From contig QHUJ01000136.1 of NCBI GenBank assembly GCA_003221895.1, forward strand, positions 1 to 40,503: a stretch of 40,503 bases of DNA. Direction: 5' to 3'. The DNA comes from Gemmatimonadota bacterium. Lineage in GTDB: Bacteria > Gemmatimonadota > Gemmatimonadetes > Gemmatimonadales > GWC2-71-9. The position numbers and the translations under genes are program-made. Under the pieces are notes generated by a model. The model saw only the letters and a program-made list of their open reading frames with translations, searched no databases and was not told the DNA's origin. Positions 38,132 through 40,503 of the stretch are shown here, one piece after another (within the stretch, counting starts at the first letter, position 1; the number at the start of each line of letters is the position of its first letter).

Positions 38132-38945
38132 CTTCATTCGACCCGGCCCCCGCCGGCCGCACCGCGTGATCGCGTTGTGCTCCGATGGTCCGCTCGAGCG
38201 CAACACCTGCGCGACCTTGGTGCGTGCCGGCGTGAACCTCGTCGGCATCGCATGGTGCGCGCGCCCGGGTCTGGCCGCGCGGGCGCGGTTTCTGTGGCGT
38301 TGGGTGGGCCGCCATGGCGCGCTCCATACGGCGGGCCAGATTCTCGGCCGGTTCTACGACCGCGCGCGCAACGGACGCCACGACGCCCGCATGCTCGCGC
38401 GGCTGGTCGATGAAGGAGCCGATCGCGCGGCGCTGGCATCGGCGACGCCCATCCACACCGATTCGTACTCGCGGCCGGAGACGCGCGCGGCGCTGGCGCG
38501 ACTCGATCCCGACATCTTCGTCGTGCATACCAAATACATCGTCGGACCGACGGTTCGCGCGCTCGCACCGGTGGCGGTGATCGGCGGTCACCCGGGCATC
38601 ACGCCGTGCTACCGCGGCATGGACTCGACGTTCTGGGCGGTGCTGCACGGGCGGCCCGAGATGGTGGGGTACAGCGTGTTTCTGCTCGACGACGGCATCG
38701 ACACCGGCCCGGTGCTGCACCAGGGGCGCATCGACGTCGTGCCGGGCGAGGACAGTCATGGCACGCTGGAATGGAAGGGCATGCAGCGGCAGAGCGCGCT
38801 GCAGGCCGCGGCGATTCTGCGGCTCGACGCGGGCGAGTGCGTGCCGCTGCGCCGAATCGAGTGCGTGCCCGACGACTCTTACTTCACTCTGCCCACCCTG
38901 ACCGACTTCCTACGCTACCGGCGACGCCAGCGACTCGTGCGGTGA
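38109..38945 (+). CDS. Formyltransferase-family protein with altered catalytic Asn
   Basis: A 278-residue protein. The second half has the formyltransferase core VIGGHPGITPCYRGMDSTFWAVLHG followed by LLDDGIDTGPVLHQG. His161 and Asp198 are in place, but the first member of the Asn-His-Asp triad, NxH in Fmt, PurN and sugar formyltransferases, is Gly159. The N-terminal part has RVIALCSDGPLERNTCATL, a Rossmann-like start. In glycan clusters these enzymes formylate amino sugars using N10-formyl-THF; the changed triad leaves activity open. GTG 38109 overlaps the deacetylase gene, so a deacetylate-then-modify sequence is suggested. The last 62 bases overlap the convergent asparagine synthetase-like gene. 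Confidence 0.82.
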   Translation: MSTSSSPDFIRPGPRRPHRVIALCSDGPLERNTCATLVRAGVNLVGIAWCARPGLAARARFLWRWVGRHGALHTAGQILGRFYDRARNGRHDARMLARLVDEGADRAALASATPIHTDSYSRPETRAALARLDPDIFVVHTKYIVGPTVRALAPVAVIGGHPGITPCYRGMDSTFWAVLHGRPEMVGYSVFLLDDGIDTGPVLHQGRIDVVPGEDSHGTLEWKGMQRQSALQAAAILRLDAGECVPLRRIECVPDDSYFTLPTLTDFLRYRRRQRLVR

Positions 38946-40503
38946 TGTCGGGGGCGGGCGCCGCCTGCTCGACGAACAGCCGGTGCCAGGTCGAGAAGCA
39001 CAACAGCGCCCAGAGAATTCCTTCGCGATTGTGCCGCTGCGAGAAATGGTCGTCCAGCAAGCCCGCGACGATCTTCGGGTTGAAATAGCCCAGGCGCACG
39101 AGGCGGGCCGGCGACAGCTCGTCCTGCAGCATGCCGCGGAGCTCCCGGCGTAGCCACGCCGCTGTCGGACCGACGAACCCACGTTTCGGGGCCCGGTAGT
39201 GCTGCGCCGGGAGTCGCTCACGCAGCGCTCGCTTGAGCAGCGCCTTGAGCCGCCAGCGCCGGATCTTGAGCTGGGCGGGCAGCGGAAACACGCGCTCGAT
39301 CAGCGCGTGATCCACGAGTGGCACGCGGATCTCGAGCGAGTGGGCCATCGACAGCCGGTCCGACAGCGCGAGGATATCGTCGGCCAAGTACGTCTTGTAG
39401 TCGAGGTAGAGCGCCGCCGCGAGTCCCCCGCGCGCTCCGCCGCGACCATCGAGCTGCCGGAAGCGCTCCCGCTCGGCGTTCCTGGCGACCACGCTTCGCA
39501 GAGCGGGCGCCGCCGCGCCGCGGAGGGCGCGGGGCAAGCGGCCGTAGCGCTCCGCAACGAGCAGGCCGGCGTGCCGGCGGTATCCCGCGAACAACTCGTC
39601 CCCGCCGATTCCGGTGAGCGCGACTTTGTACGATCCGCCCACGATCTGCGACAGCGACCACGTGGGAATCGCCGAGTCGTCCGCCAGCGGCTCGTCGAGC
39701 GCGTGCACGATTGGCTCGACCACGTCGCGGATGTCGGGTTGGATGTCCACGACCGTCAGGCGCACGCCGTAGCGATCGGCAAGCCGGCGCGCCAGGTCGG
39801 TCTCGTCGGCTCGTGCCGCGTCCGAGCCATGGTAGCGCGCGGTGAAGGCATGGGGGACGTCTCCACCGTGGCGGCTGGCCCACGCGGCCATGCTCGCCAC
39901 CACAGCGGACGAGTCCAGCCCCCCCGACAGAAACGCCGCGACCGGTACGTCGCTCACGAGGTGCGCGGCGACCGCGTCGTCGATCCACTCCACCACCTGG
40001 TGCTCTACGTCGAGCGGTGCGGGCGCGGGCTCCGCCGGGAGGTCCCAGTACGGGCGGATCGTCACCTCGCCGTCGGTGCGCCACTGCAGCCAGTGGCCGG
40101 GTTCGAGCTTGCGGATGTCGCGGAACGGGCTGGCGGGCGCCGGCACATAGCCGAGCTGGAAGTAGGCATCGAGCGCGGGCCAGTCGAGGTCGCCGGCGGT
40201 CAGTCGCGCGGCCACCAGCGCCTTGAGCTCCGATGCGAATGCGATGCCCCATGGGGCGGTGATGACATACAGGGGCTTGATCCCCAGGCGGTCGCGCGCG
40301 AGCAGCAGGGTCTCGCTCGACGCATCCCAGATCGCGAACGCGAACATGCCGCGCAGTTGCTTCACGCAGTCGGGGCCGAGGTCCTCGTATAGGTGCAGCA
40401 CCGTCTCGGTATCGCCGTGCGTCCGCAGCCTGTGTCCCCGCGCCGTCAGACCGCGACGCAGTTCCTGGTAGTTGTAGATCTCGCCGTTGAAGACGATGAG
40501 CTT
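38884..40503 (-). CDS. asnB: Asparagine synthetase (glutamine-hydrolysing)-like amidotransferase, N-terminus outside window
   Basis: 539 residues are visible and the frame is open at the right edge. It begins KLIVFNGEIYNYQELR, inside the class II glutaminase domain, followed by GDTETVLHLYE, GMFAFAIWD and LLARDRLGIKPLY. The catalytic N-terminal Cys is just outside. The synthetase domain has the pyrophosphatase loop AAFLSGGLDSSAVVA, then TGIGGDELFAGYRRH, SMAHSLEIRVPLVDH and APKRGFVGP. Such AsnB-like enzymes are common in exopolysaccharide clusters, where they may amidate sugars rather than make asparagine. The nearby glycan enzymes favour that reading. It ends 62 bases inside the formyltransferase-like gene. 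Confidence 0.93.
   Translation of the reverse strand, partial: KLIVFNGEIYNYQELRRGLTARGHRLRTHGDTETVLHLYEDLGPDCVKQLRGMFAFAIWDASSETLLLARDRLGIKPLYVITAPWGIAFASELKALVAARLTAGDLDWPALDAYFQLGYVPAPASPFRDIRKLEPGHWLQWRTDGEVTIRPYWDLPAEPAPAPLDVEHQVVEWIDDAVAAHLVSDVPVAAFLSGGLDSSAVVASMAAWASRHGGDVPHAFTARYHGSDAARADETDLARRLADRYGVRLTVVDIQPDIRDVVEPIVHALDEPLADDSAIPTWSLSQIVGGSYKVALTGIGGDELFAGYRRHAGLLVAERYGRLPRALRGAAAPALRSVVARNAERERFRQLDGRGGARGGLAAALYLDYKTYLADDILALSDRLSMAHSLEIRVPLVDHALIERVFPLPAQLKIRRWRLKALLKRALRERLPAQHYRAPKRGFVGPTAAWLRRELRGMLQDELSPARLVRLGYFNPKIVAGLLDDHFSQRHNREGILWALLCFSTWHRLFVEQAAPAPDITARVAGVAGSVGSRSGWAE

Noticed and set aside
1-40503. Search for CRISPR arrays, insertion sequences, phage genes and rRNA
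   Set aside because: No regular repeat-spacer pattern, transposase or integrase motif, phage structural gene or rRNA segment was recognised.

Overview
The window is a GC-rich, gene-dense piece of a Gram-negative bacterial chromosome. It has TonB-type and porin-like outer-membrane proteins, lipoprotein signals and an FtsEX/EnvC division module. Gene content, very tight gene packing and heavy use of GTG starts suggest an uncultured Gemmatimonadota or a related lineage. That assignment is inference; no rRNA is present. No transposase, integrase, phage gene or CRISPR array is seen, and no stretch over 300 bases lacks a gene.

Left arm, 1-9336 (+): eleven consecutive genes, nearly all joined by 4-base start/stop overlaps. 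They are a ROK kinase (cut by the window edge), a PfkB sugar kinase, a two-gene HATPase/STAS-like regulatory module, a Cys/Met-metabolism PLP enzyme, ftsE, ftsX, an EnvC-like division activator with a degenerate peptidase domain, and a HlyD-ABC-permease efflux system. A diguanylate cyclase (-) converges on this chain. Next come pcm and nfo (+), protein and DNA repair genes.

Metal/envelope region, 12346-21714: two operons converge at 17157. The plus operon encodes a small exported Cys/His protein, an outer-membrane protein, a ZnuA/TroA-like binding protein, a ZnuB-like permease, a small beta-rich exported protein and a lipoprotein with a metalloprotease motif. The minus operon encodes a second small exported Cys/His protein related to the first, a TonB-dependent receptor and a larger metalloprotease lipoprotein. 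This matched layout is the best candidate here for an undescribed system.

Central metabolism and signalling, 21745-30058: a good sigma70-type promoter drives malic enzyme (MaeB type) and ATP-dependent PEP carboxykinase, a C4/C3 node pair, followed by an HD phosphohydrolase. Opposite lie a flippase-like membrane protein, FHA proteins apparently split by a frameshift, and a PP2C phosphatase: a Ser/Thr phospho-signalling set without its kinase.

Right arm, 30168-40503: uvrA behind an unusual pair of overlapping inverted repeats, an EamA transporter and tRNA-Asn(GTT). Beyond the tRNA lies a surface-glycan type cluster: a methyltransferase whose frame ends inside the tRNA, a fused Gfo/Idh/MocA-SDR enzyme, a polysaccharide deacetylase, a formyltransferase-like protein and an asparagine synthetase-like enzyme cut by the window edge. 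It may be an accessory island bounded by the tRNA.

Recurring oddities are probable CTG start codons, -10 boxes placed 7-8 nt before ATG (leaderless-type), and convergent genes whose ends overlap.
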